Positions 36,980 to 47,627 are shown, counted from the stretch's first letter. The stretch: 64,000 bases of DNA from Veillonella intestinalis (GCF_943193155.1 NZ_CALPDB010000006.1:124001-188000), one strand, 5' to 3'. The notes: generated by a model not told the origin, from the sequence alone. Numbers and translations: made by a program.

Positions 36980-38149
36980 TTACAATGCGCTCTTATAGAT
37001 GTTCAAAATATCTTCTGTTGTAAAGTTTGTATATGATGTTGGGTAGCGGTTTGATTTTTCCGCAATGGCTGGTAAATCTTCTGCGGGAATCCCTACTTCA
37101 GTCAAGGTTGTTGGTGCACCAAGGCTCTTGAAATAAGCCCGTAATGCTTCAATGCCCGCTAAGGCTAATGCCTCATCACTGTCGTAGTCACTCCGCTTTA
37201 AGCCCCACACATTGGTAGCAAAGCGCACAAAGCGTGCCACATGATCTTTATAAATGTAGCGAAGTAGCATAGGGTGAACAATAGCAAGGCCAGCCCCATG
37301 AGCAATATCATGGAACGCAGATAAGGAATGTTCAATCTGATGGGCCATCCAGTCCTGTTTTTTACCTAAGCCCATAATACCATTAAGAGCAATCGTAGCC
37401 CCCCACATCAAATTGGAACGAGCTTCATAATCTGTTGGATTCTTAACTGCAATATCAGCATTTTCCATAATATTCTTAAAGGCTGCTTCAATCATAGCGT
37501 CACTTAAATTATTCGTTTCAGGCAAGGAGAAATACTGCTCCATCAAATGGGATAACATATCACAAATACCATTTACTAGCTGTTCTTGTGGCATTGTATA
37601 TGTATATGTAGGATCTAGATAAGAAAATTGTGGGAATAGAGCATCGCCAAAACCGCCCATTTTCTTCTGTAGCTCCCAATTAGTAACTACACCACGGTTA
37701 TTCATTTCACTGCCTGTAGCCGACATCGTTAAAACAACCCCAATAGGCAAAGCTTCTGTTACGTTTTCACGTTTCATAAACATATGCTCCCACCAATCAA
37801 AATCAGGCGCTGTTTTCGCTACACCAGCAATAAATTTAGAGCAGTCAATAACGGAACCACCACCAACAGCCAAGACAAAGTCAACATTATGTTTACGGCA
37901 CAAATCAGCACCTTCCTGCACTTTTTCCATGCGAGGATTAGACATAATACCGCTTAATTCAACGACAGTTTTACCAGCAGCTTGTAATTGAGCCTTAACG
38001 GCATCATAAATACCGTTCTTTTTAATGCTACCACCGCCATAGGTGAGTAACACCGTTTTGCCATAGCGAGCTAATTCCTCACTAAGTTGACTTACACAAT
38101 CTTTGCCAAATACAATCTTCGTTGGGTTATAAAAAGTAAATGCGTCCAT
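36980..38149 (-). CDS. Iron-containing alcohol dehydrogenase (YqhD/butanol dehydrogenase group)
   Basis: NAD(P)H-dependent aldehyde/alcohol oxidoreductase of 389 residues. The N-terminus FTFYNPTKIVFGKDCVSQL and the dinucleotide region AVGGGSVIDCSKFIAG are typical of the BdhA/YqhD branch. Metal ligands are visible in ICDMLSHLMEQYF and in QIEHSLSAFHDIAHGAGLAI. The frame is open for 18 further codons upstream, but AGGAGG lies 6 nt before ATG 38149. It is a stand-alone gene with its own terminator. It likely disposes of aldehydes or balances NADH; the substrate is unknown. Confidence 0.9.
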   Translation of the reverse strand: MDAFTFYNPTKIVFGKDCVSQLSEELARYGKTVLLTYGGGSIKKNGIYDAVKAQLQAAGKTVVELSGIMSNPRMEKVQEGADLCRKHNVDFVLAVGGGSVIDCSKFIAGVAKTAPDFDWWEHMFMKRENVTEALPIGVVLTMSATGSEMNNRGVVTNWELQKKMGGFGDALFPQFSYLDPTYTYTMPQEQLVNGICDMLSHLMEQYFSLPETNNLSDAMIEAAFKNIMENADIAVKNPTDYEARSNLMWGATIALNGIMGLGKKQDWMAHQIEHSLSAFHDIAHGAGLAIVHPMLLRYIYKDHVARFVRFATNVWGLKRSDYDSDEALALAGIEALRAYFKSLGAPTTLTEVGIPAEDLPAIAEKSNRYPTSYTNFTTEDILNIYKSAL

Positions 38150-38343
38150 AGGGACCTCCTTTATATTCATATCCATATGCAGTAAACCGGTCATGCGTGG
38201 CACAACCGGTTCCTGTTTTATTATCTTAATTGTAACGTAAATTAGCTATAGATACAACGAAACATTTTATTATTTTTCTCAATATTTCTTTCGCTGCATG
38301 TCTATTTCAATAGCTGTATGTCTATTCCAATATATGATTTATC

Positions 38344-39459
38344 TTAATGAAGTTCCACAGCATATGTAATACGTCGTTCGTACATTTCATTGGCTTTTGT
38401 CAACGATTCCTGAAACGTCGCCATATTCACATCATTAGGTGCGAATTGTGGTTCAATACAAATTCCACTGTATTGTTCATAGACTTCACCTTGACGACCT
38501 TCATCAGCTAGCCAGTTACCTGTATATAGTTGGAAGCCCGGTGCATCTGATAAAACATGTAATGTCAAATCCGCTACCCGAAACGAACCGCAACGTTGTA
38601 CTTCCACCGGCGAATGACTCATCATACCATTATCAGACAACGCCAATGTATTGGGCGCTCGCAACACATAATGATGATCGTAGCCACGATAAGCCGCTAA
38701 TGGTGCTTGATACTGACGCAAGGCGTCACCTATAGATTGCCATGCACGAAAATCAAAAGGACTTCCTTCCACGGAAACAATCTCACCAGTTGGAATTTGA
38801 TTATCGCCAAATGGTAAATATTGGGATGCATTCAATTGAACTTCATGGTTTGTTATTAAGCCTTGATCAGCGGCAACCATAGCCCCATTGACATGAGGTA
38901 GAGCGGCTGTACCATTCAAGTTAAAATAACTATGACCTGTAATATTGACTACTGAATTTTCTGAAGTCATGTATTGATACGTTAATCGTAACTCAGCTCC
39001 ATCTACTTCCACCAATAGCTGAACCCGCAAATCGCCAGAAAATCCATCATCTTGACCTCGTAAGGTAGTAGCGAGCACTATTTTTTCATAATTGACTTCT
39101 TTGCGTTCACTATTAGGTACCAATTGCCAAAGAGCAAAACTTAAACTACATTCACCGCTATGCAATAAATTAGGCCCATTATTAGGTGTCCACGAATAGG
39201 TTTTATCATCAATTTCACAGCGAGCACCGCCAATGCGATTAGCTACGCGCCCTACAGTAGCGCCTAAGTAGGCATCACCTTGTTCATAGCCACGAAACGT
39301 ATCATAACCTAGCACAATGTTTCGTTTCAAAGGTTTTACAATAAAATCTACAATAGTGGCGCCACGATTTAAAATCCGAACTATTAATTGTTCCGTTTCT
39401 AATTCATATAGCTTGACAGCCTCACCTTTTTTTGTCTTACCCCAATCATACCGCTTCAT
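38344..39459 (-). CDS. galM: Aldose 1-epimerase
   Basis: Mutarotase interconverting alpha and beta anomers of aldoses. Signature features are LGYDTFRGYEQGDAYLGATVGRV near the start, the catalytic histidine pair in NLLHSGE and TGHSYFNLNG, and the C-terminal GICIEPQFAPNDVN with the catalytic glutamate. 371 residues. GAGGTG precedes the ATG. It lies 12 nt after moaA, so it is likely the last gene of the MOSC-moaA-galM unit, an odd functional mixture. Veillonella are generally poor sugar users, so its role may be in surface polysaccharide sugars, which is a guess. Confidence 0.9.
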   Translation of the reverse strand: MKRYDWGKTKKGEAVKLYELETEQLIVRILNRGATIVDFIVKPLKRNIVLGYDTFRGYEQGDAYLGATVGRVANRIGGARCEIDDKTYSWTPNNGPNLLHSGECSLSFALWQLVPNSERKEVNYEKIVLATTLRGQDDGFSGDLRVQLLVEVDGAELRLTYQYMTSENSVVNITGHSYFNLNGTAALPHVNGAMVAADQGLITNHEVQLNASQYLPFGDNQIPTGEIVSVEGSPFDFRAWQSIGDALRQYQAPLAAYRGYDHHYVLRAPNTLALSDNGMMSHSPVEVQRCGSFRVADLTLHVLSDAPGFQLYTGNWLADEGRQGEVYEQYSGICIEPQFAPNDVNMATFQESLTKANEMYERRITYAVELH

Positions 39460-39471
39460 TGTGTCACCTCA

Positions 39472-40458
39472 TCAACCGCCGATGCGCCACATAGCACGTT
39501 TAGGTACATCCATATCAGCGCCATCATGTTGCTCTTTACGCAATTGTAAAACTTCAACAATATACTGTGCCAATTCTTGCGCTGTTTTACCTTGACGAAC
39601 TAAACCTACTAAATCAGCTTCATCATCACGAAGCAAACAAAGGCGTAAACGACCATCAGACGTTAAACGCACTCGATTACATGAGTCACAATAACTATGG
39701 CTCATAGGGAAAATAAAGCCCACTAAATTACCTTGTGGCAGACGATAATACGTGGCCGGGCCAAAGCCTGTCACGTCCTGCGTCTTAGGCGCTGGTCCTA
39801 CAGGAACTAGTTTACCACCACATAATCGTTCCAGCTGTTGCTGCCACATATCAAACGTAGGTCCTCTAAATTTCTCGCCTTGAAATGGCATGTATTCGAT
39901 AAATCGCCAGATTACAGGCCATTTTTTCATATAGGCTAATAAAGAGCGCACCATATCATCGGACAATGTTTCCATCAATACAGTATTAATTTTTACTGTT
40001 TTAAACCCTGCCTGCAAGGAGGCTTCAATTCCATCAATAACGGCTTGTAACTGCCCTGTACGGCCAGTACGCTCATCAAATGTTTTTTCATCGACAGCAT
40101 CTAAGCTAATATTGACCCGCTGTAAACCAAGTTTGCATAGACTATCCGCTCGGTTAGCCAACAAACTGCCGTTCGTAGTCATCGATATATCCTCAAACCA
40201 TTGACGTTCTTGCAACTTAGCTAACAAGGTATCAAGTTGCGGATATAGTAATGGCTCACCCCCTGTCAAACGCAACGCGCGTATCCCCAATTCATGAAAG
40301 GCTTCTAAAATAACAAGCCACTCATCAGGTGTTAGCAAATTGGTTTGACTCTCTGGGGTAATGGCTTCTGGCCGGCAGTAAGGACAGCAAAAATTGCAGG
40401 CTTCCGTTAGTGATACACGCACATATTCAATTGTTCGTTGCCAACTATCTTGTACCAT
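39472..40458 (-). CDS. moaA: GTP 3',8-cyclase MoaA
   Basis: Radical-SAM enzyme that makes the first molybdopterin precursor from GTP. The N-terminal cluster motif is C21-x3-C25-x2-C28 in SLTEACNFCCPYCRPE. LRLTGGEPLLYP is the SAM-binding GGE region. The C-terminal second cluster is SYCDSCNRVRLTSDGRLRLC. 328 residues, full length. GGAGCG precedes the ATG. It is preceded by a MOSC protein gene (21 nt gap). No other molybdopterin genes are in the window. Confidence 0.93.
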   Translation of the reverse strand: MVQDSWQRTIEYVRVSLTEACNFCCPYCRPEAITPESQTNLLTPDEWLVILEAFHELGIRALRLTGGEPLLYPQLDTLLAKLQERQWFEDISMTTNGSLLANRADSLCKLGLQRVNISLDAVDEKTFDERTGRTGQLQAVIDGIEASLQAGFKTVKINTVLMETLSDDMVRSLLAYMKKWPVIWRFIEYMPFQGEKFRGPTFDMWQQQLERLCGGKLVPVGPAPKTQDVTGFGPATYYRLPQGNLVGFIFPMSHSYCDSCNRVRLTSDGRLRLCLLRDDEADLVGLVRQGKTAQELAQYIVEVLQLRKEQHDGADMDVPKRAMWRIGG

Positions 40459-40479
40459 CCGAACGCTCCTATGGGCTAT

Positions 40480-40923
40480 TTAATTAGCCACTTCTTCTAC
40501 CACAACAGTATCGCCAACTTTAATCGTGCCACCGCTTAACACTTTAGCAAAAATTCCCTGGGTTGGCATAATACAAGAACCCACTTGCTTTTGGATTTCA
40601 CAGCCAGAATGACATTCCTTGCCAATCTGAGTCACTTCTAACAGTACATCGTCACCTACAAATAAACGCGTACCGACAGGTAATTCATATAAAACAACGC
40701 CTTCAATTGTAATGTTTTCAGCAAAATCACCAGGGTTTACATCCGCCCCCTTAGCTCGCATTAAATCAATACTTTGAATGCCTAACAAACTAATTTGGCG
40801 ATGCCATTTACCAGCATGTGCATCCCCTTCCATGCCAAAGTCAGTAATTAACTTGGCTTCTGGAATATTATGTTTCTTCTGTCCTTTTTTTTCGCTAATG
40901 GAGATCGCAATAACCTTTGCCAT
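40480..40923 (-). CDS. MOSC-domain protein
   Basis: 147-residue stand-alone MOSC domain, the beta-strand fold found at the C-terminus of molybdenum cofactor sulfurases. Diagnostic parts are GMEGDAHAGKWHRQISLLG and the conserved cysteine in IGKECHSGCEIQKQVGSCIM. Single-domain MOSC proteins often sit next to moa genes, as here, and are thought to bind or modify Mo/W cofactor. It is first in a unit with moaA and galM and follows a long structured leader. Confidence 0.88.
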   Translation of the reverse strand: MAKVIAISISEKKGQKKHNIPEAKLITDFGMEGDAHAGKWHRQISLLGIQSIDLMRAKGADVNPGDFAENITIEGVVLYELPVGTRLFVGDDVLLEVTQIGKECHSGCEIQKQVGSCIMPTQGIFAKVLSGGTIKVGDTVVVEEVAN

Positions 40924-41106
40924 AATATATATTAGTTCCTTTCTATGACCTACTAAGTCTTAGCTGTACATAGCCCTAAATACTCCGATGATACAAATAC
41001 CTAGCAAATTTACGGCTGCATGCTACTACGCTTAGTATGCCACTGTATCAATCACTTTGTATGTTGCTCTGGCAACACTGTATAGATTGATTTCTATATA
41101 ATAGCT
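40924..41106 (-). ncRNA. Candidate structured 5' leader of the MOSC-moaA operon
   Basis: About 180 nt between the promoter and the MOSC start fold readily by eye. Minus strand elements include a TGTTGC-CAGA-GCAACA hairpin enclosed by an AATCAATC/GATTGAT stem, and a GCAT-ACTA-AGCG-TAGT-ATGC hairpin with a bulge. I cannot match it to the Moco/Tuco riboswitch consensus by eye. The position before Mo-cofactor genes makes a riboswitch-like role worth testing. Confidence 0.4.
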
Positions 41107-41115
41107 ATTATAACA
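41107..41115 (-). promoter_or_regulatory. Extended -10 promoter of the MOSC-moaA operon
   Basis: Minus strand TGTTATAAT (TGn plus perfect TATAAT). It has only a weak -35 hexamer at 17 nt. Confidence 0.55.
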
Positions 41116-41332
41116 CGATATAGGTAACTTAAACATGTTTACTTGTTAATTTTACAAAAAAATCTGACATGACCTAAATTCTAAGTCATGCCAGATTTAA
41201 TATAGTGCAGCGTATGTAATTACACATAATGCAACGTATTTAATTACACATAATGTAGTGCTTCACTATTTTACTATTCATACCCTTACTTTTTAATCAA
41301 ACTTTATGCTAATTAATTATTCTTTATGCTAA

Positions 41333-43609
41333 TTAATTATTCGCATAATAATTAATTAAGCAACCGGCTGCAATAATATCCTTTTCATCCTGCTCAATAT
41401 CACCAAGTGTTAAGGTAATCTTTTGTACACCACTTTCACCAATTACATAACCAGTAAATGTAGTATCATCACTCAATAGGATATCACGTACTTTTGGTAC
41501 CCAAACAAGATCATGCACTGTAATTTTCTTAGCATCATCTTCATTAATTAAAAATGGTAACATACCCCAGTTCATTACATTACTACGATAGCGTTTAGTC
41601 GCATATTCTTGTGCAATATTAGCGGCCCCACCAAGTACACGTTGACAAGATGCTGCTTGTTCACGAGCCGAACCATCACCTGGTTTATTAGCATAAATAA
41701 CACTACCAATTGACGTACTATTCACAAACTCAGCTACATCTCCAGTGTATGAAACAGCGTCTTTAACCACTTCATATAATTTAACTAATTCTGGACTATT
41801 TTCTCCATCTTGACGAGCTTTTTCAATATCTCTAACAGCTTTTGCACGACCCACGTATTCAGGTACTTTTCTACTTAAAGCAAATTCAGATAAGGCATAT
41901 GGATCTGAACGGTAGGAAGATGTTTCCCCTGATGGAATTAATTCGTCAGTCGTTGTCACTGGATCATCAATATATGCTGCTACTTTAAGAAGTAAATTTT
42001 CCTGTAGTGGCTCAATTTTTGGCCAAGCTTTAATGGATGGTGCATAAATTAACTGTTCTTCTTTGTTGCCTTCACCAAATCCTGCATACACTTTATTTTC
42101 ATATGGCTTAGCATCATAATGGAATTCTGGCACAGAATCATCATAATCAATTTCAGTAGCCGGTGTTAATGCGCCTCCATGAATTGCGGTAGCGGCTACC
42201 GAGCGAGCATCCATAAGGGCCACAGATGAAATCTGACCATTACCAGGTTTCGAACCTTCACGACTAGGGAAGTTACGAGTTGCATGGCGCACGCTAAAAC
42301 CTTCATTATTTGGCGTATCCCCTGCACCAAAGCAAGGCCCACAGAATGCAGTACGTACAATAGCCCCTGCTTCCACTAAATCAACCAAGGCCCCGTTTTT
42401 CATAAGTTCTAGATAAATTGGCTGACTGGAAGGATATACGCTAAATGCGAAGCGGCCATTACCTACACTTTTACCACCAACAATATTAGCCGCTGCCACC
42501 AAGTTTTCATATAAACCACCAGAGCAACCTACAATAATCCCTTGGTCGGAATGTAATTTACCATCATAGTATTTATTAGTAAGACCTAAAGACAATGATT
42601 TATTATCTAATTGAGCAATCGCATTCTCTTCGATAGTGCGTAATAAGTCAATACCGCCTTCATTAATCTCTTTAATCGTATACACATTACTAGGGTGGAA
42701 CGGCATAGCAATCATAGATTCAATCGCATCTAAGTCAACCATAACAACACCATCATAATACGTTACATCGGCTGGTTTCATTTCACGATATGCTTCTGGA
42801 CGTCCATGGATTGTTAAGAAGTCTTTCACTACAGTGTCAGTCTGCCAAATTGTGGACAAGCAGGTAGTTTCCGTACTCATAACGTCAATGCCATTTCTAA
42901 AGTCCATAGACAAGGATGCTACCCCAGGTCCGATAAATTCCATAACTTTATTTTTAACTAAGCCCGTAGCAAATACAGCTTTTTCAATTGCTAAGGCAAC
43001 GTCTTGTGGCCCTATACCATGTTTTGGTTTGCCTTTTAAATAAATAGCAATAACTTCAGGTCGTTTAATATCATAAGTACGCCCTAACAATTGTTTTACT
43101 AATTCAGGACCGCCTTCGCCAATAGCCATGGTTCCTAAGGCTCCATAACGAGTGTGGCTATCTGAACCTAAAATCATTTTGCCACCACCGGCCATCATTT
43201 CACGCATATATTGATGAATAACAGCTAAATGAGGTGGTACATAAATGCCACCAAACCGTTTAACTGCGGATAGACCAAATACATGATCATCTTCATTAAT
43301 CGTGCCACCTACAGCGGCTAAACTATTATGACAGTTAGTTAATACATACGGAATTGGAAATTTATCTAAGCCACTGGCAATCGCCGTTTGAATAATACCC
43401 ACATAGGTAATATCATGAGATGCTAATGCATCAAATTTAATGCGTAAATCATTCATGCCTTCCGCCTGCTGATGGGATTCCAAAATTGAATACGCTATGG
43501 TACCACGACGAGCATCTTCCTTATTCACTGAAAGGCCCTGCTGCTGTACCATCTCTTCGGTCATTAGTTGACCATTAATTAAATACATACCATTTTGTAA
43601 CGAAACCAT
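41333..43609 (-). CDS. Aconitase-family hydratase (YbhJ-like)
   Basis: 758-residue [4Fe-4S] hydro-lyase-like protein. It has the aconitase-type [20 protein letters not shown], a CSGG cluster cysteine segment, the [20 protein letters not shown] pair of cysteines and RNFPSREG substrate-binding region, plus a C-terminal swivel domain ([16 protein letters not shown]). It differs from canonical AcnA/AcnB and resembles E. coli YbhJ, whose substrate is unknown. GGAGGG precedes the ATG. The divergent LysR gene 140 bp away is the probable regulator. Confidence 0.86.
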   Translation of the reverse strand: MVSLQNGMYLINGQLMTEEMVQQQGLSVNKEDARRGTIAYSILESHQQAEGMNDLRIKFDALASHDITYVGIIQTAIASGLDKFPIPYVLTNCHNSLAAVGGTINEDDHVFGLSAVKRFGGIYVPPHLAVIHQYMREMMAGGGKMILGSDSHTRYGALGTMAIGEGGPELVKQLLGRTYDIKRPEVIAIYLKGKPKHGIGPQDVALAIEKAVFATGLVKNKVMEFIGPGVASLSMDFRNGIDVMSTETTCLSTIWQTDTVVKDFLTIHGRPEAYREMKPADVTYYDGVVMVDLDAIESMIAMPFHPSNVYTIKEINEGGIDLLRTIEENAIAQLDNKSLSLGLTNKYYDGKLHSDQGIIVGCSGGLYENLVAAANIVGGKSVGNGRFAFSVYPSSQPIYLELMKNGALVDLVEAGAIVRTAFCGPCFGAGDTPNNEGFSVRHATRNFPSREGSKPGNGQISSVALMDARSVAATAIHGGALTPATEIDYDDSVPEFHYDAKPYENKVYAGFGEGNKEEQLIYAPSIKAWPKIEPLQENLLLKVAAYIDDPVTTTDELIPSGETSSYRSDPYALSEFALSRKVPEYVGRAKAVRDIEKARQDGENSPELVKLYEVVKDAVSYTGDVAEFVNSTSIGSVIYANKPGDGSAREQAASCQRVLGGAANIAQEYATKRYRSNVMNWGMLPFLINEDDAKKITVHDLVWVPKVRDILLSDDTTFTGYVIGESGVQKITLTLGDIEQDEKDIIAAGCLINYYANN

Positions 43610-43749
43610 GTTTATCCCTCCATTTTACAATGTAACTCATTTTATAATTCACTAAAACCAATTTACAACTATACCTATATCACCTATTATCTATCCCTTA
43701 GATATATGTTATACTTATACTTAACTACTTATATCAATAGGAGAAAACT

Positions 43750-44628
43750 ATGGATGATAAAGATTTATTATTACTAAAAACCTTATATGAAGAAAAAAAT
43801 ATTACCCATACAGCTCGGCGAATGTTCCTATCGCAACCAGCCTTAAGTGATAGGCTACGACGTTTAGAAAAGGAATTTAACTGCACTATTTTAATCCGTC
43901 GTCCTCGCGGAATCGAGTTTACTACCGAAGGCGAATATTTATATCATTATTTTATGAAAGCCCTTAACTCCTATGAAGCTACCAAGGAGTTCTTAGCTTC
44001 CAAAGATCATATTGCCAAAGGTCTCATTCGCATAGGTTGTTCCAATGTTTTTTCTAAATACCATATGCCCAAATTACTTCACGAATTCAAGCAAACATAT
44101 CCAGCCATAGATATTCAAATGAAAAGTGGCTACAGTCACAATCGCTATCGTGACTTTCTTGAAGGAGATCTTCACGTTTGCATCGTCCGTGGTGATCACA
44201 ATTGGACAGAACATAAAAAACTGCTTTGGCAAGAACCACTATGTGTCTTTAATAAAACACCTATTTCTATCGAGGATTTGCCCAAGCTACCTTATATTCA
44301 TTATCAAACGGACTCCCTCTTACAATCCGTCCTAGATGATTGGTGGTATGCTCATTTTCAAAAACCCCCTAAAACGGCCATTGAAGTAGATGCTATGGAT
44401 ACAGCTTTAAAATTAGTGCAACAAAATCTAGGCTATACCTTCCTATCCCAAAGCTGTGGTCAGGATACCCCTGACGTTATAGCGGAACCATTAATTGATC
44501 TTGAAGGAAACTTTTTGTTAAGAAAAACGTGGATGTACTATCGCCATTCCTATGAACAATTATCAGCCGTAAAAACATTTGTAGATTTTGTAATTAACTA
44601 CACACAGCCCCTTTCACCCAAGCTATAA
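43750..44628 (+). CDS. LysR-family transcriptional regulator
   Basis: 292 residues. The N-terminal winged helix (LLLLKTLYEEKNITHTARRM then SQPALSDRLRRLEKEF) is followed by a periplasmic-binding-protein-like effector domain. AGGAG lies 7 nt before the ATG. It is divergent from the aconitase-like hydratase across a 140-bp region, the classical LysR layout, so it likely controls that gene in response to a substrate acid (inference). Confidence 0.92.
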   Translation: MDDKDLLLLKTLYEEKNITHTARRMFLSQPALSDRLRRLEKEFNCTILIRRPRGIEFTTEGEYLYHYFMKALNSYEATKEFLASKDHIAKGLIRIGCSNVFSKYHMPKLLHEFKQTYPAIDIQMKSGYSHNRYRDFLEGDLHVCIVRGDHNWTEHKKLLWQEPLCVFNKTPISIEDLPKLPYIHYQTDSLLQSVLDDWWYAHFQKPPKTAIEVDAMDTALKLVQQNLGYTFLSQSCGQDTPDVIAEPLIDLEGNFLLRKTWMYYRHSYEQLSAVKTFVDFVINYTQPLSPKL

Positions 44629-44777
44629 TTCCTCTTTATGCATACATGATATCCCTAAACAAGATATAAGACAAACAGTTAATTATTTCAATCTACTATA
44701 AGCAAAATCTATTTCTAAAATCTTCAATGCATCCCTATATACTTAGATATATCCAAATAAACTACAATCAAAAATAA

Positions 44778-44823
44778 AAGGCCACTCTCGCCTGTTAACT
44801 AAAACAGTTAGAGAGCGGCCTTA
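44778..44823 (-). terminator. Terminator of the nucleobase permease gene
   Basis: AAGGCC-ACTCTC pairs with GAGAG-CGGCCTT, with an inner CTGTTAACTAAAACAG hairpin. It lies between convergent lysR and permease genes. Nothing else is seen in 44629-44844. Confidence 0.72.
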
Positions 44824-44844
44824 AAAGTAACCAATTTTATTATG

Positions 44845-46179
44845 TTAATCGTCTTCTTCAACAGGCTCCTCTTTACCGAAACCATTGAAGATTAAATTAA
44901 GCACAACTGCGGTCAAACTACCAAGTGTAATGCCACTATGTAAAATAACAGAAGTCCAGCTTGGGAAATTATGATAGAAATTAGGCTCTGTTAAGGTAAC
45001 CATACTCATCCCAATACTTACAGCAACTAACATTAGATTGTAGTTACCTTCAAAATTAACCTTAGATAAAGCGCGAATACCACTAGCAATAATCATACCA
45101 AACATAGCAATACCTGCCCCACCTAATACAGAGTTTGGAATGCACGCTACAATGGCCGCCATTTTAGGTACAAGACCTAATACTACAAGAATTAAACCAG
45201 ACATAGCGACTACAAAACGACTTTTTACACGAGTTACCGCTAACAAACCTACGTTTTGCGCAAATGCAGTGTATGGGAAGCTATTAAAAATACCGCCCAA
45301 CATAGTGGATAAACCATCGGCACGCAAACATTTAGCCAGACCTTTACGACCCATTGGCTTACCTACAATTTCACCAATCGCTACACAGTCGCCCGTAGTT
45401 TCCACCATAACTACAATCATTACAATAATCATAGAAATAATGGCCCCTACATCGAAGGTAGGATAGCCAAAAGAGAATGGTGTAATGAAACCAATCCAAT
45501 CAGCCGTCGCCACTTCACTAAAATCAGCTACCCCTAGAAGAGTGGCAACAATAGTACCACCAATTAGGCCTACTAATACAGAAATATTACTTAAAAAGCC
45601 TTTACAGAATCGATATACCAGAATAACCATAGTCAAAGTTAAAAATGCTAAAAACAAACTCATGGGACTTGCAAATTCAGGTGATGTAGGCTTCGCATAG
45701 CCGGTAATCCAACGAACAGAAACTGGCAATAAGGTAATCCCTATAATGGTAATAATAGTACCAGTTACCACTGGTGGGAATAAGCGTATCAATCGACTAA
45801 AATACGGAGCTACTAAAAAGGTAAACAACCCCGCCACTATAATGGCACCATAAATGGCGGTCATCCCTCCTTGAGAGCCAATAACTATCATAGGTGTTAC
45901 CGAAGCAAAGGTGACCCCTTGGATCATAGGAATTCTAGCCCCTACTTTCCAAAAACCTAGGGTTTGAATTAATGTAGCAATACCACAAGTAAATAAATCT
46001 GCATTAATCAAATGAATTAGCTGCTCTGCAGACAAATGCATAGCCTGTGCTACGATGATTGGCACGGCCACCGCCCCTGCATACATGGCTAATACATGTT
46101 GCAAGCCATAGGCAAACAACTGCGATGTAGGCAACATTTCATCGACGGGATGAACAGCCTTTTTAACGTCTTCGCTCAT
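44845..46179 (-). CDS. NCS2-family nucleobase (xanthine/uric acid type) permease
   Basis: Inner-membrane nucleobase:cation symporter, 444 residues, about 14 hydrophobic helices. Motifs are LFAYGLQHVLAMYAGAVAVP at the start, MIQGVTFASVTPMIVIG, the conserved acid in VETTGDCVAIGEIVGKP and the SFPYTAFAQNVGLLAVTRVK helix of xanthine/urate members. This differs from the second NCS2 gene (uraA at 56.2 kb). I chose ATG 46179 after GAGGGGG over the longer frame. A purine supply role is likely; xanthine versus urate is not decided. Confidence 0.88.
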   Translation of the reverse strand: MSEDVKKAVHPVDEMLPTSQLFAYGLQHVLAMYAGAVAVPIIVAQAMHLSAEQLIHLINADLFTCGIATLIQTLGFWKVGARIPMIQGVTFASVTPMIVIGSQGGMTAIYGAIIVAGLFTFLVAPYFSRLIRLFPPVVTGTIITIIGITLLPVSVRWITGYAKPTSPEFASPMSLFLAFLTLTMVILVYRFCKGFLSNISVLVGLIGGTIVATLLGVADFSEVATADWIGFITPFSFGYPTFDVGAIISMIIVMIVVMVETTGDCVAIGEIVGKPMGRKGLAKCLRADGLSTMLGGIFNSFPYTAFAQNVGLLAVTRVKSRFVVAMSGLILVVLGLVPKMAAIVACIPNSVLGGAGIAMFGMIIASGIRALSKVNFEGNYNLMLVAVSIGMSMVTLTEPNFYHNFPSWTSVILHSGITLGSLTAVVLNLIFNGFGKEEPVEEDD

Positions 46180-46552
46180 GAGAACCCCCTCATACAAAAT
46201 ACCATTATACCTATTTATACATAGTTGCTACTTTAGAAATATTTATAGAAATTCTAACAATATAAATCAACCTGTGAACCCTTCTACTACACCTACAAAG
46301 ATATCAGTTTTATAGGTCCTATAATTTATAAATTACACTTGCTTTTTAATAAATATTTCTAATTTAACACCAACTATATATTCCTTATATTTATTAAACA
46401 ACGATTTTTCCCCTTTGTCAAAACCTATTTTCTCATAATAAGACTAAATTTTAAGAATACATGCTTCACATCTTTTTACAAAGTCGCAAAAGTATGATAT
46501 AAAGAATTGTATTCATTTTTATTGTTTTCAAATAACTAAGGAGTTTTCGACT
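46180..46552. other. Divergent intergenic region, permease/brkB
   Basis: 373 bp, AT-rich. It holds the brkB promoter at 46475-46503. I looked for a purine riboswitch before the permease and found no TCTACC-type core. Confidence 0.45.
46475..46503 (+). promoter_or_regulatory. Promoter of the brkB-like gene
   Basis: TTTACA, 17-nt spacer, TATAAA, about 50 nt before the ATG. Confidence 0.65.
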
Positions 46553-47506
46553 ATGAAGTCTATGATTAATTGGGTCAATATTATTTTAAAAGACTATAGC
46601 CGTCACAATATTTCACGGTTATCAGCTGAAACAACGTATTATATTATTTTATCGATAGTACCATTTCTAATCATTGTCTTAACTGGTATTACCGTATTTC
46701 TCAACCATAACACGGATGTACTCAATCAATTAGTAGATTTATTGCCACCGGATTCTCAACATACCTTAACAGAATTAATTGATGATTTGACACAGAATCA
46801 AAGTACCACCCTCTTTTCAGTGGGTATTATCACTGCCTTTTGGACTTTATCAGCCAGTACACGATCTTTAATTAATGCCCTTAACACAATGCTGGGACTG
46901 GATCATATTGAAGAAGGCATTGTTAAAATGTATAGCAAAGCCTTATTCTTTACCTTGATTGGGGCTATTACAGGTTTCTTAGGCCTTATTCTCTCCGTGT
47001 ACGGCCAATCCTTCCTACAATTATTTGGCAATTTCTTCGGCATCTCCAAAGACGTAATCAATTTGGCAGCTGCCTTTACAACCTTATTGCCACTAGTATC
47101 TTTTACTCTGTCCTTAACCTTATTTTATCACTATGCACCACGCCATAAAAAAGGAAATGTTATCAGCTGGAAACGTTCCTTTGCAGGAGGCTTATTAGCT
47201 ACGGTTTTATGGCTACTATTAACAGTAGGCTATCGTTTTTACATCACAAATTTCGCGGGTGGCTCTGCCACTTACGGGCCTCTCGTAGGCATTATGATCC
47301 TCTTTATTTGGATTAACTTATCGGTTCAAACCATTCTTATTAGTGCTGAAATTATTCGCAATAGAGATTTAGACAGCGACCTAAAAAAAGAAGCTATTGA
47401 CCATCAATTAGATGAGCTACTCCAAGATGAAGAAAAGAAAGAACAAGAAAATCGCGATAAAGAGAAAGTAGCCAACGAAACAGCAAAAGCTAACGATAAC
47501 ACATAA
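46553..47506 (+). CDS. YihY/BrkB-family membrane protein
   Basis: 317 residues with six hydrophobic segments, formerly mis-called RNase BN. Signature segments are SRLSAETTYYIILSIVPFLI, AFWTLSASTRSLINALN and LLTVGYRFYITNF with the YGPLVGIMILFIWINL helix. The last 45 residues form a charged K/E-rich cytoplasmic tail. AAGGAG precedes the ATG. The function of the family is unsettled. It is monocistronic with its own promoter and terminator. Confidence 0.9.
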   Translation: MKSMINWVNIILKDYSRHNISRLSAETTYYIILSIVPFLIIVLTGITVFLNHNTDVLNQLVDLLPPDSQHTLTELIDDLTQNQSTTLFSVGIITAFWTLSASTRSLINALNTMLGLDHIEEGIVKMYSKALFFTLIGAITGFLGLILSVYGQSFLQLFGNFFGISKDVINLAAAFTTLLPLVSFTLSLTLFYHYAPRHKKGNVISWKRSFAGGLLATVLWLLLTVGYRFYITNFAGGSATYGPLVGIMILFIWINLSVQTILISAEIIRNRDLDSDLKKEAIDHQLDELLQDEEKKEQENRDKEKVANETAKANDNT

Positions 47507-47517
47507 TTATATAAATA

Positions 47518-47566
47518 AAAAGACAAGCTAGAAACTACTAAATAATTTTCTATAGCTTGTCTTTTT
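47518..47566 (+). terminator. Terminator between brkB and the M20 gene
   Basis: AAAGACAAGCTA pairs with TAGCTTGTCTTT, followed by a T run on the plus strand. An A-rich left flank lets it work on the minus strand too. Confidence 0.8.
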
Positions 47567-47627
47567 TATTATCTTATTTAATTTATTTTATTAAATTGCT
47601 TTTTAACTTTTTACTTATCGGCTAACT

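Noticed and set aside
46180-46552. Purine riboswitch before the xanthine-type permease
   Set aside because: A GATAT segment is present but the conserved TCTACC and loop-loop elements are missing.
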